From NCBI GenBank assembly GCA_002682825.1, contig NOKP01000010.1, positions 682,001 to 746,000 of the forward strand: 64,000 nucleotides of DNA, written 5' to 3'. Shown one piece after another: positions 23,846-35,330 of this stretch; positions within the stretch are counted from its first letter, which is position 1; each line of letters starts with the position of its first letter. The notes beneath the pieces were generated by a model. It was not told the origin of the DNA. It did not search any database and worked only from the letters and a program-made list of their open reading frames with translations. This DNA comes from Neonectria sp. B-13. Lineage: Eukaryota; Ascomycota; Sordariomycetes; Hypocreales; Nectriaceae. Both the position numbers and the translations under genes were made by a program.

Positions 23846-26800
23846 GATGAAGACTGTGCGTGACTTTCCCGTGAAAAAGAAAGGATTGAGGGGAGATGGA
23901 AGAGATGGAAGAGAAAGGAAGAGAGAGTGGGAAGTCGAGCGAAATAAATCTGCGCCGACGGGGGGTGGAAGGTATTTGGGGGGGAGGGAAAAAATTGCGG
24001 CGGATCTGTAGGAGAGGCGCTTTTTGAGAGCGAATCTTCCCGGCTCGCGCTAAAGGGAGCTGGGGCCCCCAGCCTCTCTCCAGTCTTCCACGGCAACAGC
24101 GCTGTGGCGGCCTGAGGCCGAAGACTCACAGGGGTGAGCCTCAGGGTGTGCGAGCCTGTGGCAGCGCACGAGAGCCTGTGAGAGCGCGCGGAGGTTGCGT
24201 AGGTGGGGCCTCCGGGGGCCAACCAAGCCTGGGGCCAGCTCGGGCCAGCTCTGAACGGCCCAAAAGCCTGGGCAAACTGGGCCAGCCGGCTGCAAGATGA
24301 GAGATGCCGGTTCACCCCGATTTTTTGTCGCTCGCCGAGACCTAGACCCGTCCGTCCAGGCTCTGAGGGCTGCAACTGGACTGCCAGCGCGAACGGGGAA
24401 AAGGGAAGCATCGCACACTGTGACACCCTCCCTCCACAAGCTTAAAGGGGCAAAGATACCGGCACGCTTTCTTGTTTTGGTTCCCCGTCCATTGCTCGGT
24501 CTTGTCCGTCTCTTCGAACAACAACGGACTTGCGGACGTGCCGTATTACAAGAAAAATATCGCCTGCGTGCGAGATGTCATCCCTCCCTCCATCCATGCC
24601 TCACACCCACCACCGTGCCCACCTCGCTGACACATACCCCGTCCGTCCTTCTAATCCATATCCCCCCCCCAGCGAACCTCCGTCCCTCGGGTCTCCCCCC
24701 AAAATCCACTGTGGCCACGGCGGCCTCAGCGATCACAGCGCCCTCCCTGGGACAACACGCCCGGGCACGGCACCCACACCTACCCTTTGGGGTTCTTCCC
24801 ACAGTGCGTGCGTCATTACTAGATCTCGTCCCCGTTGGCCCCCGGCAACAAGATACCAGATACTTACCATAGCTGATCTCTCACCGTCCATCTCTTTTTT
24901 TCTCTTTGCTAGCCCCAGGCTATCAAACAAGTAATGAACCTAGGCAACCCAAACCATGGAAACTCCTCAATCACCATTACTCGGCCACCCCATGGCAGTC
25001 GGAGTTTTCGGTCCATTGCCATACCCCGTGAAAATACACTCGCTCCGTACTTCGTACAGCAATGGTTGAATTTATCCCGGCAGACCCAGCCAACCTAAGC
25101 AAGTGTTCCTTCTAGGCTGTCATGGAGAGTGGATACGACGGACATGCAAAATTTGATGCCCATCGCCAGCGTTCCGGTCCAGCGCTTCAAGGCCCTTCCA
25201 TATCCCGCGCCCTGGCCCCTGGGTCCACCGGCGGCAAGGGAGAGGAGACATGAGCCGAGCTAAAACGCTCTTCTCCGTCAGCCTTCAGGGGGGCTCGGAG
25301 GTTTGGGGAGCTATCTCACAGCCGACGCGGCCTGCCCTAGCAAAACGAGTGCCAAAGGCTTGCCTGAGTGCCCTGTGCGATCCTCTCTTGACGCCTCAAA
25401 CGCCCTGGTACCCGTCGCCGTCCTTTGAACCGACGGTGGCGGGTTTGACTCGGCGCCGCCTCAATTCGTGTTCCCTGAAAATAAAGTATGCGGCAATACG
25501 TACCTTCGTAATCTACTCGTCGCTGTTGGCCTCGGTAAGAGACAGCCGCCCTGTTCTGTGTCTGTACTGTACGCCACCGACCATTGCCATACAGTATACT
25601 TCTATACATATCGGCTAGGTTTTTCCTTGGTCCTGCTCTTATCTCTCTATCTCAGACTTCGGGACACCCGCCTCGATGGTGTCCATCAGTGCTGGAAAGC
25701 CTTTTGATGGTTTCCGCAGTCCTGCATCTTGACACTTTAACACCGAGTCTTTGAACGTTGATTGATATCTACAATAGAAGATTTCTCTGTACGACACATC
25801 GCATTCGAGAACCTCAATGCTCTCCGAACCCTGTAGAGAGAAGATTGTGCCGATCTGCGCAGAACCAATTGGCCTATGGATAACGGCCTCGTCGGCAATT
25901 ATGTCTCCACTTTCCAGTTTTGTATCTTCAAGGATTCAACTGAGACGTCCACACCGATGCAGACTCATTAGAGACGTTCTAGGTTCCGACTTTGTCTCGT
26001 TGTTCTTGCGGTGAGTTGTTTGTTGCTCGGATAATCGACATACGTCCGGATAGACGCCATCTCGTTGACCGAGCGGCTATCCTCTCCAGGCTAGAGCGCA
26101 TTTCATGCATCTCGGCAGGCGTTTTCGGAGCCCCGTCGGTAGAAACTTGGCCACCGTACTATGTATGCACACACACCTACGTGCGTTCGAGTACTAAATG
26201 CGTCGTGATGCCCAACTTCTGATTCAATGCAACCAGACCAACAGCTCGTGATGAGCATATTATGATGAATATCTCCCTTTCTTTTGTTTTTCGTTTTCGC
26301 TCCTACGGAGTTGCCAGTGAGCCCAATCTGACCTCCCGTCCTTTCCTTGGGCGTTGTACTCTGGCCTCGGTAACCTGCCGAGGATTGGAACCTGAGGCAC
26401 ACCAACTGCACGCACCGTCTGGGAGAAAGCTCACACGCTTGGTGACGGGCACGTGACCAACCGCCAAAGTTCTGTACAAGGGCGGTTGGTTGATGAGATG
26501 TGCCTGGAGATAACAAGGAGAACGATAAGACTTGGGGCTGCCTTCAAGGCCGACTTGGGGCTAACATTGATGCTAGTATATGAAAATATTGCTATACAAC
26601 GGTCACCATCATCTATTCCTCTTACCGTACCTACGCACCGAGGGCTCTTACCTTGGCTTAGATGACATCGTGGAAACCTCCCATCAAGAGTGGCATTGAC
26701 TCGATTATAGTGCTCGTTAATCTTGTTTTCCCAGGTTTCCCTCCTAGGTTTTAGAAATCGATCATGACTGGACTATCGATTATGTAGTCATCTCTAGTTG

Positions 26801-27340
26801 AGGAGACATGGTGCAGGGTAGTAGTTAAGGCGATGCGAGCCACAACTACACGGGTAATGTCAGTGTTTGGTACAGAGTGCCGAACAACTTGGTCAGACCT
26901 GACCTAGTACTGCATCGCTGTCGATGTAGGATGAAGTCCCCTTACTAGTCCTCTTGCTAGTAAAGTGGCCTTGTCGCAGAACGTAGTTGATAGCTATGTT
27001 ATCGCATACTAGACCAGTACAGGTGGGACAACGTCATAGGCGACAGGAAATCAAACACGGGTTCAGCATTCAATTGGCATGTCAAAGGAACCACCTTGAG
27101 GGCACCAGAGTCAAGGCATGGTCTAGTCACACACAAGAGGCACAAGGTTGTGGTCGTTCGATGATCTTTCATTCCGTTGCCATGCTAAAGCAATTCCGGT
27201 CCCTTTTGTTAAACCGGACATGAAAAGCGTCCCAACCAGGCTTTATTTGCCTTTCAACACCCGCCGACCCTGTGGTCTGTCTATCGTCCAGACCACCCAG
27301 ACGCAAAATCGTGAGACTCAAATCTTTACGTTCATAGAAC
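23846..27340. other. Gene-free region between AAC and RPS25
   Basis: 3.5 kb with no supported gene. The AAC leader/promoter is at 23846-24050. 24050-24300 is GC-rich with clustered short repeats (listed separately). A copy of GTACTTCGTAC lies at 25047-25057. From about 25.0 to 27.3 kb the sequence is closer to even base composition, with many interrupted short frames, and I see no transposon or repeat-family signature. The promoter of a ribosomal gene is not here, because RPS25 points toward this side. Confidence 0.45.
24111..24191. repeat. GC-rich short direct and inverted repeats upstream of AAC
   Basis: A perfect 8-bp inverted repeat (CCTGAGGC at 24111-24118 and GCCTCAGG at 24138-24145) is followed by two adjacent 20-bp near-identical units at 24152-24171 and 24172-24191 (both begin GAGCCTGTG and end in a GCGC-rich part). 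GGGCCAGC-like words recur as far as about 24290. Likely promoter-associated structure for the carrier gene; function unknown. Confidence 0.6.
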
Positions 27341-27805
27341 TTAGTCTGAGGCACCGACGGCACGAGCTGTATCATTGTTAACATCCGGGAAACACCGAGG
27401 GCAGAGTATGGGAGGGCGGCCATACTGTAGATCTTCATCTTGCTGTGAGTGACGACGGGCTTGATGATGCCCTTCTCCTCGAGGTCGGCAAGGCACTGGC
27501 GGGCGAGCGAGCCGTTGATCTTCATTCGGTCGACGAGGGTGGCGATGGTGACGAGACGGTAGGATTGGACATCCTTGTAGAGCTTCTCGGAAGTGGCCTT
27601 GTCGAGGATGACGGCGTGTTGGGCCTTGTCCTTGACCTTTCCCTTGGACCTTTTCGTTGCGCGTAAGTTTCGCTGTCGGCGAGAATGGTGCGTCCGTACT
27701 TACCACTTCTTCTTTTGCTTCTTTGCTCCAGCAGCGGGCGCCTGCGATAAAGGTCAATTACCAGTTCATTTTGAGTCTCGTTGAGAGCATCTGGGTACAT
27801 ACCAT
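27341..27805 (-). CDS. RPS25: Ribosomal protein eS25 (40S)
   Basis: Exons 27805-27803, 27741-27704, 27649-27426 and 27366-27341 give 96 residues, the usual length. Exon 1 is only the ATG, followed at once by a GTATGT donor. The protein starts APAAGAKKQKKKWSKGKVKD, has the conserved core HAVILDKATSEKLYKDV and SYRLVTIATLVDRMKINGSLARQ, and ends KIYTRAVGASD. The last intron splits the codon of Thr in YTRA; reading through it would give an unlike C-terminus, so the splice is well supported. It is divergent from RPS5 over a 308-bp shared promoter. Confidence 0.93.
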
Positions 27806-28113
27806 TTTGTTCAGATGTGCTGTCGTCGACGGAGTGTGGAGGACAGGAAAGTGTGCTGATGCGATCCTAAGAACCTCCCACCTTAGCCCCCCCAGCCGAA
27901 GTTCGCCCAGGGCAGCCGAGCCCTAACAATTGGGAGGGGGTGGGGCCGCGTCTGCATTTTTGCGCCTTCTGATTCGCTAGGTGGGCCACCACCAAAATTT
28001 CAACCTCTCTAATCCCGAGCCCACCTTCAACTTCACGAAAATACCATCTCGCCATTTCGCAGCACTAACCGCAGTCCCCGTCAGTCTCAGAATCCACGAC
28101 TGCAACAGCAAAC
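27806..28113. promoter_or_regulatory. Shared divergent promoter of RPS25 and RPS5
   Basis: 308 bp between the two start codons. It contains a CCCTAA word at 27921-27926, which equals TTAGGG on the other strand, the core recognised by Tbf1-type factors in yeasts and a known ribosomal-promoter element. Nearby are a G-rich stretch (27931-27945) and a pyrimidine-rich leader before RPS5. Use of these elements in this species is inference. Confidence 0.6.
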
Positions 28114-28884
28114 ATGTCTGACGCCGGTGAGATCGAGGTCGAGAACGTCGCCGTCTACGACGTTCTCCCCAAGGATGTTGTGAAGGAGGTTGGCAACGTC
28201 AAGCTGTTCAACAAGTGGGACTACGATGTCGAGGTCCGCGACATTTCCCTGACGTACGTTGAACATCAGAATGCCCTCACGCGACGAGCCTTTGCTGATT
28301 AAAATCGCCGCGACAGTGACTACATTTCCCTGCGAAACCCCGTCTACGTCACCCACACCGCTGGCCGATATGCCACCAAGCGATTCCGCAAGGCCAACTG
28401 CCCCATCATCGAGCGATTGACCAACTCGCTCATGATGCACGGCCGCAACAACGGAAAGAAGCTCATGGCTGTCCGAATTGTTGCCCACGCTTTCGAGATC
28501 GTACGTTGACCCGGCTCGCTGAATACCCTTAACTTTGTGGCAGCAGGCGCTGACAGTTAGGGCTAGGTTCACCTCATGACCGACCAGAACCCCATCCAGG
28601 TCGCCGTTGACGCTATCGTCAACTGCGGTCCCCGCGAAGACTCTACCCGAATTGGTTCCGCCGGTACCGTCCGACGACAAGCCGTCGATGTTTCTCCTCT
28701 CCGCCGAGTCAACCAGGCCATCGCTCTCCTGACCACTGGTGCCCGCGAGGCCTCTTTCCGCAACGTCAAGTCGATTGCCGAGTGCCTTGCTGAGGAGCTG
28801 ATCAACGCCGCTAAGGGTTCCAGCAACTCTTACGCTATCAAGAAGAAGGACGAGTTGGAGCGTGTGGCCAAGAGCAACCGATAA
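28114..28884 (+). CDS. RPS5: Ribosomal protein uS7 (40S, Rps5)
   Basis: Exons 28114-28253, 28317-28500 and 28567-28884 give 213 residues, the usual length. It binds the head of the 40S subunit near the E site. Conserved blocks seen: [20 protein letters not shown] across the first junction, [78 protein letters not shown], and the C-terminal [19 protein letters not shown]. Codons are strongly biased to C-ending forms, as in a highly expressed gene. Confidence 0.96.
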
Positions 28885-29016
28885 AAGGTGCAATGGTGGA
28901 TTCATGACTGGAGGGTTACGGCTTTGGCGTGGTTCCGGAATCTTTCAGAATTGCATTTTGCGATCATCGGGTCTGGGAACGCGACTACGGATTGTCTTAG
29001 GTGGCTTTAGAGTCTC

Positions 29017-29022
29017 AATAAA
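29017..29022 (+). terminator. Polyadenylation signal AATAAA of RPS5
   Basis: AATAAA followed by an A run lies 133 bp after the RPS5 stop codon. A short GC-rich inverted segment (GGCTCCCTGAGGG) follows directly. Positioning fits a fungal 3' end signal. Confidence 0.5.
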
Positions 29023-29247
29023 AAAAGTCAGGCTCCCTGAGGGTTCAATCACTCATTGTCTTCGACCGCATCGCACCCGTGACGTGACTGGGTAATACAC
29101 ACTGGAAAGGCTTCCCCGAGGGACTCGAGGAGGGGGCTTCAGGATCGTCTGGCCTTGCATTTAGCTGGCCTGCGTATGATTGTTCCTCTGCTGTCTAGCT
29201 ATTCGTAAAAGTCGTGGTACCGTAACTCATAACCCAACCTAGGGACC

Positions 29248-30069
29248 CTAGATACGGATCTGCTTCTTGTCGACCTCCAAGCGTTGGAACATGCCAACAT
29301 GGGCAATACCTTCTTCCCACCATTCGCCCATGCCCTCGTCCACCTCGAATCCCCATTTCGCCCAGGCGCCCACGACTTGTTTCTGTGCATGAGCACAGAC
29401 CAAACCATTCCACTTGGGGACCTCCTTCTCATTCGAAGCACCCATCTGCTCTAAGCCGAGCTCCTTGATGCTCGGATCGAAATATGACGGATTCGACTTG
29501 AGCCAGCTGAGGACCGTCTTGACGAGCAGTCCAGCAATGCGGTGGCCTCGGAACTCTTTGACGACGGCCAAGCGACCCAGTTTGACGTATGGCTCCTTGC
29601 CGTCGTGAAATGTCGTTGCCCGGTCTATGCCAAAGGTCTTTTGGGGCACCACCACGGGCCCATCGCCATCCTGCTCCACAACTTGATCATGGAGGGCACC
29701 ATTCCAGTACTTTCCATCCTTCTCGGGGTGCGGTTCGTGTGGGAAAGGGACGAGACGAACAGTGCCGATGGGCGTGCTGCGAGTTGAGCTTCGGCGCGGT
29801 TGGATGACGTTGCCCTGCTCGTCGCGGATCTCGGGCTCATCCGTCTTGTTGACGCTGGCGTAGATGACCCAGTGGCAGCAACGGGGGTCGTCAGAGTCGA
29901 ACTCGTTCTCGGCGGGGACTTTCTGCTCCTCGACAAAGACCTTCTCGCGGACCTCCATGGCGTCAACGAAAGTTGAAGGGATGGACGAGGGTTGCGCCTC
30001 GAGCGGAGCGCCTCGCTGGAACCCCTCGAGCTTACTAGGCCCGAGGAAGTTGATGAACGGGGTGCCCAT
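29248..30069 (-). CDS. GNAT-family N-acetyltransferase
   Basis: A single uninterrupted frame of 273 residues. The N-terminal half carries REKVFVEEQKVPAENEFDSD and CCHWVIYA, the typical first half of a GNAT fold of the ElaA/YjcF-like kind. Motif A with the acetyl-CoA loop is seen as YVKLGRLAVVKEFRGHRIAG (about residues 165-184, R-G-H-R-I-A). The C-terminus has AQKQVVGAWAKWGFEVDEG and a final hydrophobic strand. The substrate cannot be told from sequence. It converges with RPS5 (363 bp between stops). Confidence 0.85.
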   Translation of the reverse strand: MGTPFINFLGPSKLEGFQRGAPLEAQPSSIPSTFVDAMEVREKVFVEEQKVPAENEFDSDDPRCCHWVIYASVNKTDEPEIRDEQGNVIQPRRSSTRSTPIGTVRLVPFPHEPHPEKDGKYWNGALHDQVVEQDGDGPVVVPQKTFGIDRATTFHDGKEPYVKLGRLAVVKEFRGHRIAGLLVKTVLSWLKSNPSYFDPSIKELGLEQMGASNEKEVPKWNGLVCAHAQKQVVGAWAKWGFEVDEGMGEWWEEGIAHVGMFQRLEVDKKQIRI

Positions 30070-31263
30070 GGTTTCTGGCGTTGGTTCTGTGATATGCGAC
30101 TCTGCGATGTGTGGTTCGGGGATATAGGTGATCTTGGCGGGTCTGGGTGGCTTTGGTAGTAAGAGTGGTTTGGAGTTGTAGGATCTAGTGACTCTATATC
30201 CGCAGGGAAGTGAGAGCTGTGCTGAAGCTGACTGGGTTGCAAACGAGGTGGCTGTGTTGTGTTGGTTCGCGAAGCAGTGAATTCACGCAAACAGGGGCAA
30301 GTCAAGCTCTCGGGAGGGCAGGTCCGAGACAGCAACCAGGGTTCAGCGGTTTGAATGATGGAATCCTCACAAGGCAGGAACGGGAGGCAGCAGGCGTATC
30401 AATAACGAGTCCAAGGCGGTATCACAGGGCGAGATGCATGAGAATGCAAGCACGCCAGCTGCTGGCTGGTAGACTAACGATTGTCGGTGGGGCATCCTTT
30501 GATGGTCCAGGGTAGGTGCCTGGCCAATTTGCCGTCCTTCGCTGACTGTGTTTTAGCTGGCAACGAGGCAACATGGTTGCAAGGAAGGTGGCCTTGGATA
30601 TGGTTTCTGTTACTAAAATGCACGCGGAACTCTTATTTCAAACATGTATTGTATTTGTTGGGTGGAAACTGCTCGAAACACTTCAGGTTTCCGGCAGTTG
30701 GTGATTCGCAATGGTGCCAACTTCAAAAGCACTTACACCCGAACCACCCGCTTCGTTTAAATGTCCACTTCTGGACACCCGATCCGCATTGCAAACAGTA
30801 TCAAGACACCCGTAGCTATTCCAGAACGAACTCCGTAGTTTCTCAATGTGGAAGGTCGAAAACCCTGGATTTATTATCCCGCTTTGGAAGGGCCGAACAC
30901 TTGAAAAACACGCAGCCTCTACCACCATGACTCGAGAGGTAATCTGAATATTACACAATGAAGCAGCCACAGCTGGAAGATTTATTTTCGTGATAGGCTT
31001 GGTAACTGAATTCAACCTCAACCTATACTATGGCTTGTTGAACGCAATCACTAAAATTTCGCTCCAAAGGACGCGACGAAGTTACTCATCGCCAATAGAA
31101 GCAGGAGCCGTAATGTCACACCATCAGGCAAAGAAACCAACGTCGAAGTTCCCTACACGTTAAGAAGAATAAACTCGCACAAAACGAGTTAAAATACACC
31201 GCAACATCAACTCCTTGCTTAGGAACGGGGCGCCCCCGTCATAACTGGCCACGCGAGTGAACC
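30070..31263. other. Intergenic region GNAT-NLP
   Basis: 1.2 kb with the GNAT promoter (both flanking genes on the minus strand) and the 3' region of the NLP gene. The motif ACTCCGTAG is at 30827-30840. No gene seen. Confidence 0.4.
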
Positions 31264-32028
31264 CTAGACCACCGCCTCGGCCAAGTTTGACAAGAAAGTC
31301 GAGTCTTTGAAAGGAACAGTGGCTGATCCGAAGTCAGTGTTCGTCAACGCAGTTCGCGCCGCATCGGTGAGACTCTCCCAGGCGATGAGAGGCTGCTGAC
31401 CACCCTTGGTGCTCGTGAAGATCAACTGGTGGTTCACCACCACGTAGCTGATGTATCCGACCAGGGGGCTGTTGCCGGAGAAGGTACCAGTGCTCGAAGT
31501 CTCGTAGCCACCGTGCTGGGAAACAGCCATGCCAACAACATTGGCAGATGTGCTTTCACTATCTAGCCACACAACCGCGTTCTCCCAATCGTGGCGATGT
31601 CCCAGCCCTGAGGCAGGGGAGTCCTTGGGCATGTACCAGGAGTACATGATGGCATATTTGCCGTTGATGGATGCGCCGCGGGCGTACACCTGACCGGTGC
31701 TGGAGTCACAGCCTCCGCTGGAGCTTCCGGTTGTCTTTAGACCACCACTATAAAGAACTATATTAGTTGTGGCTAGGAACAATCAGAGGAGATGCTGTTA
31801 CCCGGTGTTGCCGCTCGCATCAACAGCGGGGAAAGGTACGCAGCCATTGGAGACCTTGAGGTACGGCTTGTACTTCAAGTAAAGGGCGCCAGCAGTTGTA
31901 GAGGGAACGGCCTCGGCAAAACCGACCACGGCATCGTGGGCGATAACAGCTCGCTTCGTAATGGCAGCGCCAGAGACAGCGGTGGCCGCGATGGCCAGGC
32001 CGGAGAGGAGTCGAGAGATGAGGACCAT
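31264..32028 (-). CDS. Necrosis- and ethylene-inducing peptide 1-like protein (NLP, NPP1 family), secreted
   Basis: Exons 32028-31802 and 31747-31264 (intron 54 nt) give 236 residues. A signal peptide (SRLLSGLAIAATAVSGA) ends before AITKRAV, whose KR could be a propeptide processing site. The NPP1 domain has the conserved heptapeptide GHRHDWE at about residues 125-131, with MYSWYMPKD before it. Two cysteines (NGC and GGC) fit the type 1 two-Cys pattern. In the family these secreted proteins bind plant sphingolipids and damage membranes, but many members are non-toxic, so activity here is unproven. The frame is intact, with no break. Confidence 0.92.
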
Positions 32029-33753
32029 GGCGGCAACGTAAAGGGTTGGATCGAAACCGTAACGAGAAAGCTTGCAAGTGGCGTTAGTTTAATTAATTAA
32101 GACCTTAGAACTCGAAGGATGAAGCTGCCTTTATAAAGACGCCGTAACAATGAGGAGTCGTGTCCTCGGTGAACCAAACCAGAACTTGTTCGGCACTCGA
32201 AGGAGACGACCGACTTATAGTTCGGACCGTGGTGCAATTCCGTGGCGCCATTGGGTCGCGACCCTTGATCAATACCGGCCGTCTTGAGGGCATCGTGGCC
32301 AAGGATTGGCGGATCTCAAGTAGTTTCGGGCGCGGCCTGCCGTATCGTGGATGGGAGTTCCCTGATCGGGAACGTTGGACCGCAAGCTAGGGCCGCGATG
32401 TAACATGTGGTGTGTGGGGTATTCACGAAGCTAAAGAGCCGTAATGGTCTGGAAACGTCTGTTCATGGACTGATGGGGAACTTTATGTCCGAGCAACGGT
32501 AATGGAAGAAGACAAGGGGCTTCGAGAATGGGCTCTACGAAGTCCTCGATGGGAAATACATAGGGTACTTGAAATGCCCTTGCTTACCTTTGCTCTGTCA
32601 AAAATCGACCATTGACGTGATCGCCATGAAATTACTGTGCTCTGAGACGACTGATGATTACCTCGCAAATACACAGAACTAGGTTTTGTATCTAGAGGAC
32701 GTGGGGGATTCGTCCGCGTCTCCTAGATGCAACTTACGAAAATCTGTTAGTAGATGAGTTATAAGAACATGATTCTGGCGATCCTGAAACAGACAACTCT
32801 CCGAAAGACCAGATGGAACCATGCAAGGGTCCGATAGAGCCAAGATTCCCGCCTTTACAAAGCAACCCCGCACCTATAGCTGCACATGATACTAATGTAT
32901 TGGATAGGAAAAATCCAGGGAACTACTAGGCAGAGAACCAGACTAGGCGTTCGGGGTATGGGGCGGGCGGTGGAGGGTAACGCCGCTTACCGGTATTAGA
33001 GTGCACGAATGAGAGTGGACAATGGGAATGCCAGGTGCGAAATATGCATACGCATGGGTGGTTGAGCAATTTAGGAAATTCCATTGGGGCGGGTAGTCTA
33101 AGGCCAGAGAGGTTTGGGAGCGAGAATGGAGACATTCGTCGTGGTGAGACTGAGACGCGTAGAAACCTGCGCGTCTCCGCCTGGGGCGCGATGACGCAGT
33201 GTTTGAGACAGTGCCGTTGCACTCATGTTGTGCAGCATCGTGGAGAGCTACTACTGCGGGTGGAGAATACAACAAATGCACTAGGTAGCTTGCGGTGTCT
33301 GCTGCAAGGGTTTCTTTTCATGTCTATCCGTCGAGAGAAAACGACCAAGAAAAGGCTGAAGATGCTGGCGCACGTGTGGTCTCAGAGTCTGTGGGCTGGG
33401 TTGCACTCCAGGACACGGGGCACTTTGTACCGATACGGGGGACGTAGACCATATCATGATGCCCGGTTTGAGGTGGTTGGCGAGAGTTACGAGGGGATCA
33501 GATAGGCTGCAAAGAGATCGCCTCGTCGATGAGGCATGAGGATCGGGCTGGGAATGGGTGAAGGGGTGTGAATGTTTCTGGGAGGCTGATGTGGGCCGTG
33601 GCTGCGGCTGGGAGAGAGAGAGCCTATTGCCGGCCGGCGAAGTGAAGTGAAGGCTGTTGAGTTCCCGGCTTCCCGCCTCCCGTCTCAGTGGAACGGGCTG
33701 GGAGATATGGATTGGATGGTACCCTGGCTCAGGCCGTGCGGATACCAGGGTTT

Positions 33754-33789
33754 AAAAATAAAAATAAAAATAAAAATAAAAATAAAATA
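33754..33789 (+). repeat. (AAAAAT)n microsatellite
   Basis: Five full hexanucleotide units from 33754 to 33783 followed by a partial unit. It lies in the gene-free region and has no coding role. Confidence 0.95.
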
Positions 33790-35297
33790 GAATGGGAAGA
33801 GTCGTGAACCGAATGGAGCGAGGCGAGGCAGAGAGAGAGACGTATCCGTTTGATGCGCTGGCGTCCTTGGCAGATTTATTACATAGTATTCGTACTGAAA
33901 GACAGCAACTTTGCCCACACGAGCCACCCACCACTCATCAGGACCCCTGGCAGGCCCTGGCATTGGCTTCCACGAGGGAGGGTTCTGGCTGCAGGGGAGA
34001 AGGGGGCAAGGGACGTGTCAGCCAACCTGCGGGCCGCGATACCAAGTACCCACAGCGATGATACTGCGGGTTGGGCTAGTTTCAGCACGCCGCAACGCCG
34101 TTGGGTGGATTCCACAACGGCCCAAAAACGCACGTACTACGGAGTATACATACTGTTCCCAGCTGCAAGTCTGCACTCTGCACTCTGCAGGTGCAGGTGC
34201 AGGGACCGGCCGTCCACTAATTACTTTACATGCCAGGTGGGCTGTAGCTTGGTTATTTTGCATGTCACCTCCTGTGCAGTGCAGTAATTAATTACCCGCT
34301 ACGCCTTCCATTCTCATCACGACGGAACTCCGTTTGGGATGGGGATCGGAGAGTGATGAACCTCTTTCGGCCTCTCCCTCCCCTTCCATCAAACTCCCGC
34401 TTCGAAAGTGAAGAAAGTAGTCAAGTCGATGTGGCTAAGCAAGATATGGACGTGGAAATTTCGCCTTCGTCCGGTTCGTCGCAGAATTTATTGCCGTCGC
34501 ATGAGGAGACGAACTGGGTAAATTACGACGCATGTACTTCGGGCTCGGTGCTCCGTACGCAGGCACTCCGCGTACCTTGTACATGATAGTTCGTAAGTAG
34601 TTCGTACCTTGCCGTCGATCTTGCCGTGTCAACGTCTCGAGGTGCCCTCCAACCCTCGATGATTCAGATTCGGATTCAGAGTCAGAGTTAGATAGAGCCA
34701 AGAGCGGAATTTCGATTGCCAGGTTTCGCTGGCCACAAGTGGGTTTTCCATCTAATTATCCATCCCTCGCCCCGAACCAGCCACGCCAGCGCAAAACCCT
34801 CGCACCTCGCATCCCACAGGCCGGAGAAAGGCTGAGGCCACCCGTCGATCTAGAACACCCTTGCCAGAGCCAGCGCGTACCTACAAAGCACACTACTGCG
34901 TGAAGCCCGAAGTACTTCGTACCCACGGTACCTGCCCAGTAGCTCTCTCTGTCGCGCGTGTTTGCTCAGGGGTTTTTGGTTTTTGGGCTGCCACTCAAGA
35001 GCCTCGTGCTTTGGGACGCTGGAATTTCTGCCAACCTTAGTCTCAACGCCTCCGAGCTCAAGAGTCAAGACGCTCTCGTCGACTTTTCGGCCCTCGTCTT
35101 TTCTCGTTGTCCTTGCCCTCCCCTGTCTTTTTTTCTTCCTTCGAGACTTGTTTACTGTGGGATCCCCCATCCATGCTCCCGCAATTGGCTATCGCAGCCC
35201 CTCTCCGTCCATCGCGCCACGACCCTTGATGCATCGCCGAAGACAACCTACACGTCCCTCCCTCTCGGCTTCCTCGACAACACCCAACTTCGACTCC

Positions 35298-35330
35298 CGC
35301 TCCAACTTCCGCTCCAACTTCCGCTCCAAC
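35298..35330 (+). repeat. 12-bp tandem repeat in the DOCK gene leader
   Basis: CGCTCCAACTTC at 35298-35309 and 35310-35321, then a partial CGCTCCAAC to 35330. It lies about 160 bp before the DOCK start codon. Confidence 0.85.

Noticed and set aside
24203..24934. Long plus- and minus-strand frames in GC-rich DNA
   Set aside because: Open in several phases because of base composition; translations lack any domain.
23846..27340. Transposon or RIP-mutated repeat in the long gene-free regions
   Set aside because: No terminal repeats, transposase motifs or strong AT skew were seen by eye.
29026..29060. TGAGGGTTCAATCACTCA hairpin like a T-arm
   Set aside because: Only a 4-bp stem with a 10-base loop; it lies in the 3' UTR of RPS5 with no other tRNA parts.
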